Assembly: GCA_000711775.1 (NCBI GenBank)
Contig: ARYC01017701.1
Coordinates: 1 to 64,000, forward strand
DNA from: Oxytricha trifallax
Lineage: Eukaryota > Ciliophora > Spirotrichea > Sporadotrichida > Oxytrichidae
Direction: 5' to 3'
DNA length: 64,000 bases
Below, one piece after another: positions 33,888 to 45,155 of this stretch (within the stretch, counting starts at the first letter, position 1; each line of letters begins with the position of its first letter). The notes under the pieces were generated by a model. That model was given only the letters and a program-made list of their open reading frames with translations. It was not told the origin of the DNA and searched no databases. A program made the position numbers and the translations under genes.

Positions 33888-36800
33888 ATAAACTTATAAT
33901 ATTTTGGTTTATTAGTTTCTCAGTATCTTTAGTTTCAGATTGTACTTCAAGCTAATAAGATCGTGAAAGCCTACATCATTCAACTTAAATCTTATAAAAA
34001 TTAAAAAAATAATTAACACTATAAAAGTAATATTCATTGATTATTTAATATTTTATTCTGTTAATTAACAATCTAATTTTTACTGATTAAAATGACTATG
34101 ATTAATGGGTAATTACAAGAAGCTTAGATTCTATGCTAAATCAATAGAGTTGATTTTTCATACTAAAAAAAATAGTTTTTCACTCATAATTATGTCGATG
34201 TTGCCATTGAGTATTTCAAACTGTTGAAAGCATAATATAAGTATTGTACAAATCATTTAATTTATAAAATTTAGATATATAAGATTACGATTATCTATAA
34301 ATAAAAAGTTAAAATCTTAAAAATTAAAATGTTATTCATAATATTTAAAAGAATACAATAAATCAAGATTGATTAATTAATTATTTGATATATTTTGATC
34401 TTTGTAAAATTTTTATTTTATTACAATATAATGAAGCAATTATTCTTGCAGAAGTTTGGCTTTAAAAATATAGAGATTTATGTGGAGATTCTCATGAAAT
34501 AACCTTAAGATTGTATGGAATACTGGGAGAGCTCTTATTAGTAAGAAATACAAATGAACAAGAGTAAATTAAAAAAAAACATTTATTTTTAATATTTTGT
34601 CGTTTAACAAATACGAGTTATATTAATTCCAATTGATATTAAGTTATTTATAAATATAAAAAGTTAATTTTAATTTATAATCTAAATTAAAGGAATAAAT
34701 TTTCTAATAAAATATTCAAAACTAAGCATTCACTCTTATACTGATTTCTTGATGCTACTGGAATAACATAATATGGATTTTTAATTATTTTTTAATATAA
34801 ATCTATAAATAATTTTTTAATATGGTAAATGAAATAAGAAAACATCTGCCTCCGCAACTAACTGTTAGAAGATTTGATAAGGAGATCCTAAGTATAATAT
34901 ACACTTCTGTTTTTCTGGAGTAGTATGAATTAGAAACAGTAAAAAAAGGAATCAATTACTTGGGAAAATAAATGGGATTACTAACCAATTTTATTTGAAT
35001 TAAATAATTATTTTTTTCTTTAAAAATTTAATTATTTTAGTACTTTTTAATAAATAAAGAAGTATTTTACTTATTAAAAATAAAAGATTTTCTCTTAAAA
35101 TTTTGGGGGAAAAGTTTCCTTCCACTTTAATAAAATAAAAACTTTTATTGATTTCTCAAATAATTTATCTTCAATTATCAGGAAATGGCCCTAGGGAGAG
35201 GCAATATAATTTTTTTATTTAAATTTTTTAACAATAAAATAATCATAAAAATATCCTAATCATTTTTTTTAACTCATTAAAAATTCTTCTTATGATCATT
35301 TAAGGAGTTTATGATTGCTGCATCACATTAGCCTACATTTAAACATATTTAATTATTACATAATAATTAAATAATCATATTTTTACTTTTATAATATATG
35401 TTGTTTTTTGTAGTAATTTACTGATTCTTTTTGTGTCTTTAGCTTTATTCGATCCATTAACTTAAATAATTAAATAATTTAATTATTTGCCATTTTCATA
35501 TTAATTTTAAAGTTTGAACCTTACAAAAATTGGAAAAAAGCTAATGAAAAAAAAATTCAATAAATTCTACTAAAAACGACATATATTCTAGTTGTAAAAA
35601 TATGTTTATTTAATTATTATTGCAAAATAATATACATTAAAATAAAGTCTATTGTGATATAGCAATTATAAACTCCTTTAATAGTAATGATCATAAGAAG
35701 CATTTTAAATGAATTAAAACAAGTAATTAGGATATTTCAATGATTCTTTGATTGTTAATAAATTTATTTTGTCCCGCCCTAGGGCTATCCCCTTAATTAT
35801 GTTATAATATTTCATATTTTTATCATGATGAAAATTTTTAATATTTTTCAAAGTAACAAATATTATTTTTTAAAATAATTAAGTGCAACATATTTTGCAA
35901 TTATAATGAGACAATAGATATGAGGCTTAAATTAAATTAAAATTGTTTTTATATAAAGTTTGGGTATAATATAGATTTAAATGTTTTGACTGAAAATTTT
36001 TGTAGGTGAGACTACACGGTTGCACAAACCCTCATCATTTTATTTTATTTATACCTTTTAATTAAAGAATTTCATAATTAAATCAAAACTTATTATGTTA
36101 AATTTATTGTATACTATTATTAAAAAGTACAAGTTATAAAGCTAAGTTTTTTGGAATTATTTTCTGATATTTAATGAATAAATAAATTTTGTCATATTTA
36201 TTAATTTTATGTTTAAATTTTGAAACACTAATCCCCAAATAAGTATTGTTCAGTTAAAGATCAAGAAAAATAAAAAATATTAGTAAGGTTTTAAGTAATT
36301 AAAATTAATAATTATATATATATATATATATGAATAATAGAAATGGAAGTGATTAGGCGCCTAGTCACCAAATAAAATTTGTAAATTACAAAATATTTTT
36401 AAACATTTTTGATAATTTAGTAATACTAGTTAGAAAAAGAAAAAAAGACAGAGAAAAAGACTTCAGAATAAGCAATTACCATAAATATTCTAAAATATTA
36501 TGAAAAGAAGGTTTGAGATATAAAGGATAGTCAAAGTCTAAAGTTGCTGTGCTAAGATATCCACATTGATGGCTCCTCTCATAATGCTTTTTAATTAAAC
36601 TATTTTTAATTTAAAATAACTTTCTTTCTACTTAATTATCATAATTTTTTATGAATCAACTGATAGAGATGAAGATGAATTTTTGGATCATAACTTTAAT
36701 ATAATAGTAATAATAATAATAGCGAAATTAAAACAAATTTTTATATAATAAACATGAATGAAATGGTAATTGGGCCATACTGAGGAATAAGAGGCTATAG

Positions 36801-37898
36801 GTCATACTACATAGAGGAGCTTTATCTTAAAAATACACCGATTGACCCGCCTTGTTACTCGTTCGAACCAATATATAATGCCGTCATACGCTGCCATCCT
36901 TTTCCTCTTTCACAATTCCTTAACCTGACGACTCAATGACATAATGATGTCATGTCCTAAGCTCTGTATATTTAGTCATATCAACTTGCTTATCGAGTTG
37001 CATGATCAAGTGTAGCAAGTTACAGCACCCATCGTAGCTAGTTAGAAAGACCATAGTTTTATATTTTTGTTGCTATCATATAGTCTTTACGTAATAATAT
37101 TGGGTATCCCTAAGCCTAGCTACTTAGTTACTCCCGCAGAATTTTCTAATAGTGATGTCAATGCTTCGTCTGCTCCCCCTACTCTTTTGGAAACGAGCAT
37201 CTTTAGTCTGCGTTGAAAAATGGCAACAAACATTAATAAAATTTGATTTTTGAATAATTTTGAGCATAATTTACTCCCTCCTTGTTTCTCAATGATTCGA
37301 GAAACAATGGAAAGATTGCAGTTCACTGCTTATTATCTATTACAGACAATATCCCAAGAGTGCGATAGAGTGATGTACAAGATATCTGAAGATACCCATT
37401 TATTCCAGCTTAACTTCATCTTGCGCGGTATTACTGACATAAAAAACTCTGTGTGCAGTGAATCTAACAAATACTATTGGTCGGTATATTTCTAAAATGA
37501 AGCTCCTCTATGTTGCATGACCTAAAGCCTCTTATTCCTCAGCATGGCTAAATTACCATTTCATTCATGTTTATTATATAAAAATTTGTTTAAAGTTCGC
37601 TATTATTATAATATTAATTTTATAGAAAGAAATTTGAAAATTAAGTCTAATAATTATTGTTAATTATGATCGTATTAATGAATTTTCAAAATCTCAAAGT
37701 ACATACGAAGTTTTAATAAGGTACTTAACTTCAGTCGACATCACGAAAAATGACACTTTGATATTTAAACCGTAAAGGTAATCTCACATATATAAAAAGA
37801 AATTATTTTTTGATTCAAAAGCAAATTTAAATATCATATCATAAATTAAAGATGCTTTCATTAAGATTGTAGACGCATAAATTATTAGTAAATAATGA
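33888..37898 (+). CDS. 3' blocks of dispersed gene copy B
   Basis: Blocks: 33888-34010 (FQIVLQANKIVKAYIIQLKS), 34092-34242 (QEAQILCQINRVDFSYQ, then VAIEYFKLLKAQY), 34429-34580 (EAIILAEVWLQKYRDLCGD), 34685-34795 (QGINFLIKYSKLSIHSY), 34820-34996 (MVNEIRKHLPPQLTVRRF), possibly 36425-36600, and 37615-37898 (SKSQSTYEVLIRYLTS, ending in TGA 37896-37898). Five of these align in order with copy A at 719-1809. The helical repeat character suggests a TPR-like scaffold. Gaps contain a palindrome at 35180 and a TIR element at 36713. Linking these blocks to the kinase at 21509 is inferred from strand, order and lack of another start. Confidence 0.65.
35180..35794. repeat. palindromic element inside gene copy B
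   Basis: GGCCCTAGGGAGAGG at 35188 is mirrored by CCCGCCCTAGGGCTATCC at 35774-35791. The inner arms pair CTTCTTATGATCATTTAAGG with its inverse near 35680-35700. The loop is AT-rich. It lies between coding blocks, as expected for an IES-resident MITE. Confidence 0.78.
36713..37609. mobile_element. 0.9-kb TIR element with unique centre
   Basis: Terminal inverted repeats of about 125 bases (36713-36838 and 37485-37609) share AATAATAGCGAA..AAAC tips and the pair GAGGAATAAGAGGC / GCCTCTTATTCCTC. The central about 620 bases are not palindromic and are GC-richer than the surroundings. This is the structure of a small DNA transposon rather than a foldback MITE. It sits immediately before a coding block of gene copy B (37615). 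No known transposase was recognised. Confidence 0.75.
37006..37518 (-). CDS. possible 170-residue protein of the TIR element
   Basis: In the ciliate code a frame runs from ATG (complement of 37516-37518, inside the right TIR) to TGA (complement of 37006-37008), reading through TAA/TAG as Gln. It includes KMKLSWNKWVSSDILYITLS, KLFKNQILLMFVAIFQRRLK and VGGADEALTSLLENSAGVTK. No domain is recognised. A plus-strand frame at 37247-37495 (RETMERLQFTAYYLLQTISQ) is also protein-like. The two strands cannot be separated without homologues, so the call is tentative. Confidence 0.35.
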
Positions 37899-38230
37899 AA
37901 ACTTAATTAATTTCTATTATCATTTTTGTTTTTTAATATTTATAACTAATCAATATGAAAATAGAATTAAAAAAGGGGGATATAAATATAAATTCTGTTG
38001 GTTATAATTTTGCTTTAAAACTATTTATAATTTTTATAAATATTTTATTGTATATTATTTTGAAAAGAATAGTTTAAGTAATTTGAATTTAATGAATTTT
38101 TTTAAAGAAAATTTTAAATAATTATAGTGTATAGGAGTAAATGATTTAAAGTAAATTAAATTGATTAATTAAAGAGATTGACACGATTATAGACATTTTC
38201 ATTAATTATTTTCATGCTTAAGTTATTATC

Positions 38231-38603
38231 TCATTCATTCTTTTCTCCAAAATTTGTCCTTTCTTGCTCTTTATCTTGAGATTTCAAATCCTTCCTATCT
38301 GCTCGTCTTATTTTTCTATTGATTTCCAAATTTTTTGTTAAAAAAGATCCATCACTGAACAAGTAGGGTTCCAGAGTTGTTAGATTTCAATCACAACTTT
38401 TCTGTTTCTGGACTTCTATCTCTAGTTCTAATTGACTCTTATTTCTCAAGATAATGGCATCAAAACTATCCACATGGTAATCAGCTGAGCAAATACGAGC
38501 TAATCTCTCTATCCGTTTGGTTACAAATCATCATGATTTTTTATTCAGTGTTCTTTTCTACATCATCCTCTTTTACTGAGAATCCTGATTTTTCAATATC
38601 CAT
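38231..38603 (-). CDS. hydrophilic coiled-coil-like gene, frame-broken or multi-block
   Basis: ATG (complement of 38601-38603) opens MDIEKSGFSVKEDDVEKNTE. About 38500 the sense moves to another frame, KRIERLARICSADYHVDSFD and LRNKSQLELEIEVQKQK, then after a TGA continues LEPYLFSDGSF and INRKIRRADRKDLKSQDKEQ to the final TGA (complement of 38231-38233). High Lys/Glu content and the heptad pattern suggest a coiled coil. The frame switches could be MDS junctions or decay. No family recognised. Confidence 0.5.
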
Positions 38604-38926
38604 TTGGTGTAATCGTTAATATTAATATCATTAAAGAAATGATAAAAGTTAATTTTCAAAAAATATCTTAAAAATCTCACAATAAATGAGTATATAAAAA
38701 TTAATTTATTTAAATTGATAGAAACTTAATATGATTTTAATTGAGAAATTATCATAATAATTTAAAATTAAAAATAAAATGACTTTATAATAGCAAGTAT
38801 CTTGATAGATTTTGAAATAATTTAAAATTTTATATCTTTAGCAATCAAAACCCCAAAACCCCTTAATGAAATTTATAAGTACTTTGATTTGTAGGGAACT
38901 TTTTAGTGGTTGGGGTTGTTAATTAA

Positions 38927-39995
38927 ATGCGAGACTAAAATTACAAGCTTTTATAATCTATTTATGATAAATAGTATATAAATTTAGTCTTAAAACTGCG
39001 TTTTGGATGTGATATATACAGTGAATAAGTCAATCCAATATTGAGGCATAAGTCAATTGCACTGCTCTTAAAGCGAAGTCCATCAACTGTTCGCTCTCAC
39101 TGTCTTATAGCAGTATAACTAAAGCAATAATAGCTAAATTCTAAGCCTAAGAGGAAGTCAAAGTTTCAATAGAAACATATTTATTGACTATCTTATTAAT
39201 GAAAAAATTTTGAAGTATTGGGCTCACTTCTCTCTCGACTAACGAGCTATTATGTTTAATCACCAATTCCCTGAGTTGAAGATCTGTGCATAATCTGTTG
39301 CAAATATTTATAAACGAAACGGTATCTCTTACAAAGGTGTAAATCGTATCAAGAGAGTAATTTATTTCACTCTGCCATTTTACAACAACAACTTAAATTT
39401 TATTTATAATTAAATGCAGAGACCCTCACAGAATAATATTAAGTTTATTCATGCTGACGAGACTGTGTTTACATTCAACACTTTTATCTAGAAGTCTTGG
39501 TATAAGAGGCATAGTAATATAGAAGTATATCACTAGAAAGTCAAGGTATAAACAATGGCAATTCTTGGAGGTATTAGCGAGGATGCTGGTTTTTGTACTT
39601 ATTTTATTCATCCTCGCTCTATTAAGACATAGCAGTATATTAAGTTTTTAGAGCAGCTGAGAGAGAAGTACCCTGAATAAGAGATTATACTATTTGTTGA
39701 TAATTTTTCTGTTCATAAGACCAAAGAAACAAAGAAGAGTTATGAACAACTTAGAATAACGCCAGTGTTCAACGTACCTTACAGTCCATAGTTTAATGGA
39801 ATTGAGTTCTACTGGGGAATGTTAAAAGGTCATTACAAGAAACTGCTGCTTTACCACTTGATGCATGACCTACCTATCGATACAGTAGACTTTATTAAAT
39901 GCTCAGCGAAGAGAGTTGATAATTAATTGGCTTAAAAGTGTGCTAAAGATGGGAGAGTGAATCTATATAAATAAGTTTTGTAGTTAAGCTAATGA
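38927..39995 (+). CDS. fourth TBE DDE transposase (42-kDa type)
   Basis: ATG 38927 opens MRDQNYKLLQSIYDKQYIN. From about 39320 the readable frame gives VNRIKRVIYFTLPFYNNN, FIHADETVFTFNTFIQKSWY (Asp), EQEIILFVDNFSVHKTKE (Asp) and YSPQFNGIEFYWGMLKGHY (Glu), ending QLSQ with TGA 39993-39995. The start and the core are in different frames, so at least one break lies in the first third. The catalytic triad is complete. Confidence 0.82.
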
Positions 39996-40004
39996 ATATA
40001 TAAG

Positions 40005-40791
40005 TCACATTTAAAATTCTTTTGAGGGAGCTGGCTTCTCTTTCTTTTCTTCTACTTCTTGCTTCCCTTTTCCTAAGTTTCTTCTCTTGCTGACCGCTCC
40101 AGCATCTTTTTTCATTGACTCTGGAGGCTAAATATTTGAATAAAGTCTCTTGCTAACTTCATACTTTTTATGCGACTTTTGCTCTCTGTGAAGCTTGCTC
40201 TATTCCTTCATCAAGAAGATGCCAGTACCAGATTTTTCTATAGAGTTAAGCTACAAATCTTACTTGAAATATAAGGGTGCTTCTGCAGCTCTGATAGCCA
40301 GCTCTCACTTATCTTGATCCCTTGTTTGTCTTTATCTTCTGAAGAGATGCTGTACCTTTTCTTAAGAGATTCTTGAATAATTTCTTTCTAGTTATCACCT
40401 TTGATAGTTGCAAGTATGCCAAAGAAATAGTTTCTTTTAGGTAGTTTATTTGACAACTGCTTCTTTGTAGGCAGGTACTGCAAAACCTCTGGGTTGTTCA
40501 TAGCATCATCATATAAGTTAGTCATTGAAATCTCTGGATAGTTTGGAATCTCTGCAAACTTTGCATCTTAAGTTTTTAATGCTTTCTTCTCTTCGCAGAG
40601 TATCGCTCTTAGAAATGAAATTTTAGTACCTTCCATCGTTTGGAGGAACAAACAAACTACAAAATAAAGATTAGCCACTATGAGTTCCTTACCTTGTTGC
40701 ACCAGGTAGCGGTGCAAATCCTCCTTGCTTCTAAATCTTTGAATCAATTCTTGTGCTTGCACTCTTTCATTGCATCATTCATTGACTCCAT
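40005..40791 (-). CDS. fourth TBE small ORF (22-kDa type)
   Basis: ATG (complement of 40789-40791) opens MESMNDAMK, after which a one-base loss relative to the copy at 14555 shifts the frame. QAQELIQRFRSKEDLHRYL follows from the internal Met at 40762. GTKISFLRAILCEEKKALKT, PEISMTNLYDDA and the C-terminal KPAPSKEFQM are visible. TGA is the complement of 40005-40007, ten bases from the transposase stop. Confidence 0.75.
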
Positions 40792-40979
40792 CTTGCTTAA
40801 AGATCTTAGAAATGATATTCAAATTTAAGTTTATTGATTTCAATTATTTACCTCTATAAAGCTTACTATTAAATATGGGCATCCTATAGGAGGTCAACCT
40901 CTAAGAAGGATATGGAGAAGGTTTAGAGAACTGGTTTCAAACTTGAGAGATTGATATCAATTTCTACTGATATAGTTCC

Positions 40980-41150
40980 ATATTTTTAAATTTAAATTGG
41001 TACGTACTTAATTAGGAGCAGCTCCTAAAATGCTAGTACTTAATTAGTAGTACCATAATTTTAATCATAAATTCACAAAATACCTCCTAAAACAGTACGT
41101 TTTTATTTAGGTACACCTCCTAAAGCAGTACGTGCTATAATCAATTTATA
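40980..41150. promoter_or_regulatory. TBE central spacer with AATTAAGTAC boxes
   Basis: In the spacer between the divergent small ORF and kinase gene, boxes of the form TACTTAATTAG and the inverse recur about five times, mixed with CTCCTAAA blocks. The TBE at 12451 has the same boxes at about 14210-14350. They probably belong to a bidirectional promoter or a transposase-binding region; this is inferred from position and conservation only. Confidence 0.4.
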
Positions 41151-41329
41151 ATTGATAGTTAAAATTCTTACTTTCTCACCCATATTTAGAGCTAGATCGT
41201 CTCTTAGCATATCTTTTTCTTCTTTAATACTCTAAAAACTTCCCTCTAAACTTTTAGGCTTGCAAAACTCTTTTATGATCTCTGAGTTGTAGAGGCAGTT
41301 TTACAATTTAAATTCAAATTTAATTACAA

Positions 41330-42780
41330 GCGCTAATATTTTTAAAAAAAAACAACAGTACTTCAATCAAACTTAATGAGAATTAACTTAGGTCGCAATA
41401 AAAAATACGATATCTCTGAGATGAACTCTCATAAAGAACTACCAGAGCTATCACTTGAAGTCTCTGTTATTAAAATAGAAATTAAAAATAGAAAACAAAT
41501 AGTAAACAAGTGTGTTGTAGAAAGGGATGAGAAGAAAGTTAAAAATGAAATTTCAATGTAAGCAAAGGAAGTTGAAATGTATTTTTGCGAGAAGTGTGAG
41601 AGAGATTTCGCTCATAAATCAAGCTGGTACAGTAATATGAAAGAACATTGAAAACCCGAGCCAATCGTTAACTAAAAAGCACGATAAAATCGATGGAAAG
41701 TATGAATGCTGCGAGTGCCATTAGAAGTATTCTCATACAAAACTTTAAGGAAACATCTATTAAAAGCTTACAAGAAAATAATAGAAGTTGAAGATTAAGA
41801 CTCTCAAAAAATGAAATTTAAGATAGCCTCTTTATGTTGCTGTGCTTTAACAAGCAAGCGAATCTGAGTATACAAGGATTGCACGTAATCTCTTTTCATC
41901 AGAAAGCACTAAAATCATGATTAAAATATAATACTAGAAAATTCCTGTACTTGCATAGAATGATTTAGATACTTCTCTCTTAAGCTACCAAATTTTAGAG
42001 GACTCCTATGACAAGAAAGTTTTTAAGGATCGTCAGTATGCTTATAAGGTATATCCTTTCAACTATCAACTTAGTGATGATAAAAATTAAATGGAGTTTA
42101 CTAATAAGTATTAAGTACTCATTAAGGCTAAGTTTAAAGAGTGCAAATACTTAATAAAGCTAAATGCTGTTCTCCTTGTTAAAGAAAATGTAGCTTTCAG
42201 ACTACCTCTCTTTGAATAGACACTCAGAGATTTCATAACTTGATCAAAGAAATTATAGAATGCTTATATTAACAGCGACCTAAACTTTATATTGCATCAA
42301 GAAACTTAATAAATTAAGCTTTGTACACAGAGATTTGAAGCCAGAAAATATAATGATAAACTTCTCACCTGTCAGAGTAGCAATAATCGATTTCAACAGA
42401 GCTTAAAGAGTGGAATCAAGGCTTGGAACTGGAATGGGAACGCAAGGTACTATCCAGAAAGAGAGGACTAGAGATGAAGACTTTTAGTGGGATGTGTGGG
42501 CTTTAGCAGCAATAATAATAGAGTGCGATATGCCTCGCAATGAATACTACTCTACAAGGTGCGAGAAGGATGCTAAACAAAGAACAAAGCAGTTTATTGA
42601 AAAAACAAGAGTATCTCAAACAATGAATTAAATGGCAGAGTCAATAATAATAAAACCTAACTTAAGATCAGACATATTAATAAAGCAGATAAAGTTGTGG
42701 TTAAGTAAAATAAACTTCAGACATCTTAAACATGATCTAAAAGTGCATTTTGGGGGATTAAATTAAATACATCTACTATA
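41330..42780 (+). CDS. fourth TBE zinc-finger/kinase protein
   Basis: The Glu-rich N-terminus (ELPELSLEVSVIKIEIKNRK) leads to a C2H2 finger, MYFCEKCERDFAHKSSWY then MKEH, near 41580-41650. The kinase region has LSFVHRDLKPENIMINFSP, then VAIIDFNRAQRV (DFN, not DFG), RLGTGMGTQGT, and QWDVWALAAIIIECDM. There are breaks between finger and kinase. The kinase frame is open through to TGA 42875-42877 at the element tip, so the true C-terminus is uncertain. Confidence 0.75.
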
Positions 42781-42876
42781 TATTTCACATAAAAACCTAT
42801 TAATAACCCCAACCCCTAACGAAATCCCTACAAATCAAATCACTTATAAAGTTTATCAAAGGGTTTTGGAGGCTTG

Positions 42877-43519
42877 AACGAATTAATGAATGGGAAGTTT
42901 TTCGTATATTTTTCTAATAATAATCATCTATATGACATTAACCAATTGAAAAATGTTTTAATTATTTAGTTAATAAATTAAAGGATTTTTAAGCTTTATC
43001 AATAAGTGAAGTGTTAATAATTACAATTATTCCTTTAAAATTTATCATATAAAATTTAACTGTGATTTCTTGACGTCACTTTGAGGCCAGCAAAACACTT
43101 GTGAGCTGGTGACGTCGGCTTTAAGCTTATTATTTCAATACCTCATTTACCAACAAAATAGAGATATTTAAAAAATTTAAATTTAGTACAATATGTTTGA
43201 GAAAATCATTTAATATTCAAAATTATTGAACTATATATTTTTTTCCAGTTTAATATACTTTTCCATAATTCTAAACTTTATTTATAAAATAACTGGCAAC
43301 TTTTAGTAAATCAAAATAATCATCATTTAAATAGTATGCTTTCAATTTATATTAATAATATTCTTTAAATTATTTCTACAAAAAAATCAAAATTCCAATG
43401 GTTTATATCATTAAAGAATTTAAATAATATATTATCATTGTGAAGTATGTTCTGGTATAGCATAGACATTTTGTAAAGTTATGAAATTAAATTAATTGTA
43501 ATATTATATTTAAAAATAA
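42877..43519. other. AT-rich spacer with a GACGTC/GAGCTGG cluster
   Basis: Mostly featureless. At 43065-43130 there is a GC-richer patch with TTGACGTCACTTTGAGG, GTGAGCTGGTGACGTC and GGCTTTAAGC. The same words occur in the arms of the element at 56642-57009, so this is probably a short relic of that family. Confidence 0.45.
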
Positions 43520-43985
43520 TATTGTAGGAATACATTTGATTTGGGAAAATGAATTAAAATTAAATTAATTAAATATTAAAATCATGGTAGTTATGAAATC
43601 CAAAGTGACTCAATATTCAAAAATAAATAGATTCTACTGTAGATACCGGAATTATTATAGGACTTTGCTATTGGCAATATTCTTGAATCATTCCAGGAAG
43701 CGAGATATTTTGATTTTGAGCTAACTCCCAAAAATAGTATAATGGATATTTCTTGCTTAGTCGACTAGATAAATTCATTATAGCAATTTTAATCACCGTC
43801 TTATTTTTAATGCGCTATCCAGAGAGTATAATATTGTCAGGGTTTGGAGACATTTTCAAAAAACATAACTGAAGGTAAAAGAGTAAATTTATTTCGAATT
43901 TGAAAGTTGTTAATTTATAATTTAAATTCAAATTAAATCAATATTATTATAGATATTTGGCAGCTTTTCATTTTGTGATGGAAGC

Positions 43986-43988
<3 letters not shown>

Positions 43989-44019
<31 letters not shown>
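43989..44019. repeat. TA microsatellite
   Basis: About fifteen TA units just upstream of the GC-rich island. Confidence 0.95.
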
Positions 44020-44022
<3 letters not shown>

Positions 44023-44135
44023 TACCCTTGTTAATAATTGACTAGCTACCAAATTTTTAAAGTGAGTATTTAAGACTTTTAATATTATTAATCAGACTTA
44101 AAAATTATTCATTCTAGCTGTTGGACTGAGACTCC

Positions 44136-44645
44136 ATGGATAACACCTAGCCCTACATGAAGGACCACTACGAGCCGCCTCTGACCTCGCCCTCGGTGCA
44201 GCTGTCGCCCTCCGTGCTGCCGCCGGGCATGGACCTTGAGCTGGGCGAAGAGCCCATGATGAGCTGGTGGGAGCTGGCCCCGAAGATTGCATGTCTACTC
44301 TAAAGCATCTCCCTCAAAGAGCACTCCATTCAGAGCTTCGTGTAGATCTTGAAGACCCTCTTCAACGCACACACAGTCAATATCACCACTGGGTCCACAG
44401 TTCGAAGGAGATCGAGCGCCATGTTGGGAAGCAGAGCCTTGAGCTAGCATTAAGGAATCCAAACGAGAAAGAAGGGGACCCCATAGAAACCTTAGATCCT
44501 GCGCTTGGTGTTAAGAAGCAATCAGAGTCGTTAAAGGGCGTGCCCAAGGTTAGAGGTGGGGGCCCTATTTAATACACACGTTAAAACTAAATCAAACAGA
44601 CTACGATTAACAAGCACATGTTATCTTCACTCTAATTGGAATTGA
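44136..44645 (+). CDS. GC-rich island block 1
   Basis: ATG 44136 opens MDNTQPYMKDHYEPPLTSPS, a Pro/Ser-rich start, then MMSWWELAPKIACLLQSISL and FVQILKTLFNAHTVNITTGS. The frame stays open to TGA 44643-44645, but past about 44440 the residue mix looks random and another frame is also open, so the coding block probably ends there. TAG as Gln occurs inside. GC content and codon choice (GAG, CTG, CCC) are unlike every other gene in the window. No family recognised. Confidence 0.5.
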
Positions 44646-44930
44646 CGCAAACGAATCACTCGCCCTCAGTACTGTCCTTTGATGGATGTGCAGATCCATC
44701 TGAAGGAGTGTCATCATGGGGTGGTGACTTACCTAATAATAAGAGAGACATTAAGAAACCCCAAATATCTTGTTATAGAGGTCCTCTCGATCAACTGCAC
44801 CGTCTACACCATGACCAGGTTCTTCCTGATGTACTATACAAAGGGGTTTAAGGACTCAAATCATCTGCATGACTTACATTTCGATCACCCTTAAGGATTG
44901 CACTTAGGAAATAAGAGTTGGTCTGCTTGA
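44646..44930 (+). CDS. GC-rich island block 2
   Basis: The frame reads MDVQIHLKECHHGVVTYLII, RNPKYLVIEVLSINC and TMTRFFLMYYTKGFKDSNH, then runs to TGA 44928-44930. The last third overlaps block 3 on the other strand, so the true end is probably near 44860. It is in the same frame as block 1 but separated by TGA and about 50 AT-richer bases. No family recognised. Confidence 0.5.
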
Positions 44931-45036
44931 GGCTTGGCAGGTGCGCCACGCAGTCCTGCGTGAGAAAGAGATACAGATACCGCTTGCTGCTGAACTTGGT
45001 CTGCACTTCCAGGTAGTTCAGTTGCAATTACGACAT
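44890..45036 (-). CDS. GC-rich island block 3 (inverted)
   Basis: ATG (complement of 45034-45036) reads MSQLQLNYLEVQTKFSSKRY, LYLFLTQDCVAHLPSLKQTN, SYFLSAILKGDRN, after which a GTAAGT donor-like site follows. The strand is opposite to blocks 1 and 2. Inverted coding pieces between direct ones are typical of scrambled hypotrich genes, but separate genes are equally possible. Confidence 0.45.
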
Positions 45037-45155
45037 CGCTTTCGTTAATAAGATTATCTACTATCTAAGAGATTCGTGAATATTTGTCAGATTGACTCAG
45101 GACTCTTGAGCATCCCTAACAGTAAAATTATTTGTAATACTATATTTCTTATAGC

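Larger units (their letters stand above)
38846..42876 (-). mobile_element. fourth TBE transposon, opposite orientation
   Basis: The left tip 38846-38862 is a perfect CAAAACCCCAAAACCCC. The right tip 42860-42876 is a degraded AGGGTTTTGGAGGCTTG. The flanks are AAT (38843-38845) and AAC (42877-42879), an ANT duplication with one change. Length is 4.03 kb. Gene order is transposase plus, small ORF minus, kinase plus, so it is inverted relative to the other three. Its spacer with AATTAAGTAC boxes and its protein sequences resemble the TBE at 12451. Confidence 0.93.

Noticed and set aside
36312-36332. Short AT dinucleotide run as a functional site
   Set aside because: A simple microsatellite in very AT-rich DNA; nothing else supports a role.
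37250-37495. Plus-strand 81-codon frame in the TIR element as the main gene
   Set aside because: It overlaps the longer minus-strand frame, has a TGA directly upstream and no ATG at its start. Kept only as an alternative.
44098-44292. Minus-strand Ala/Pro/Arg-rich frame in the GC-rich island
   Set aside because: It is the mirror of plus-strand block 1, and its composition is typical of an antisense frame in GC-rich coding DNA.
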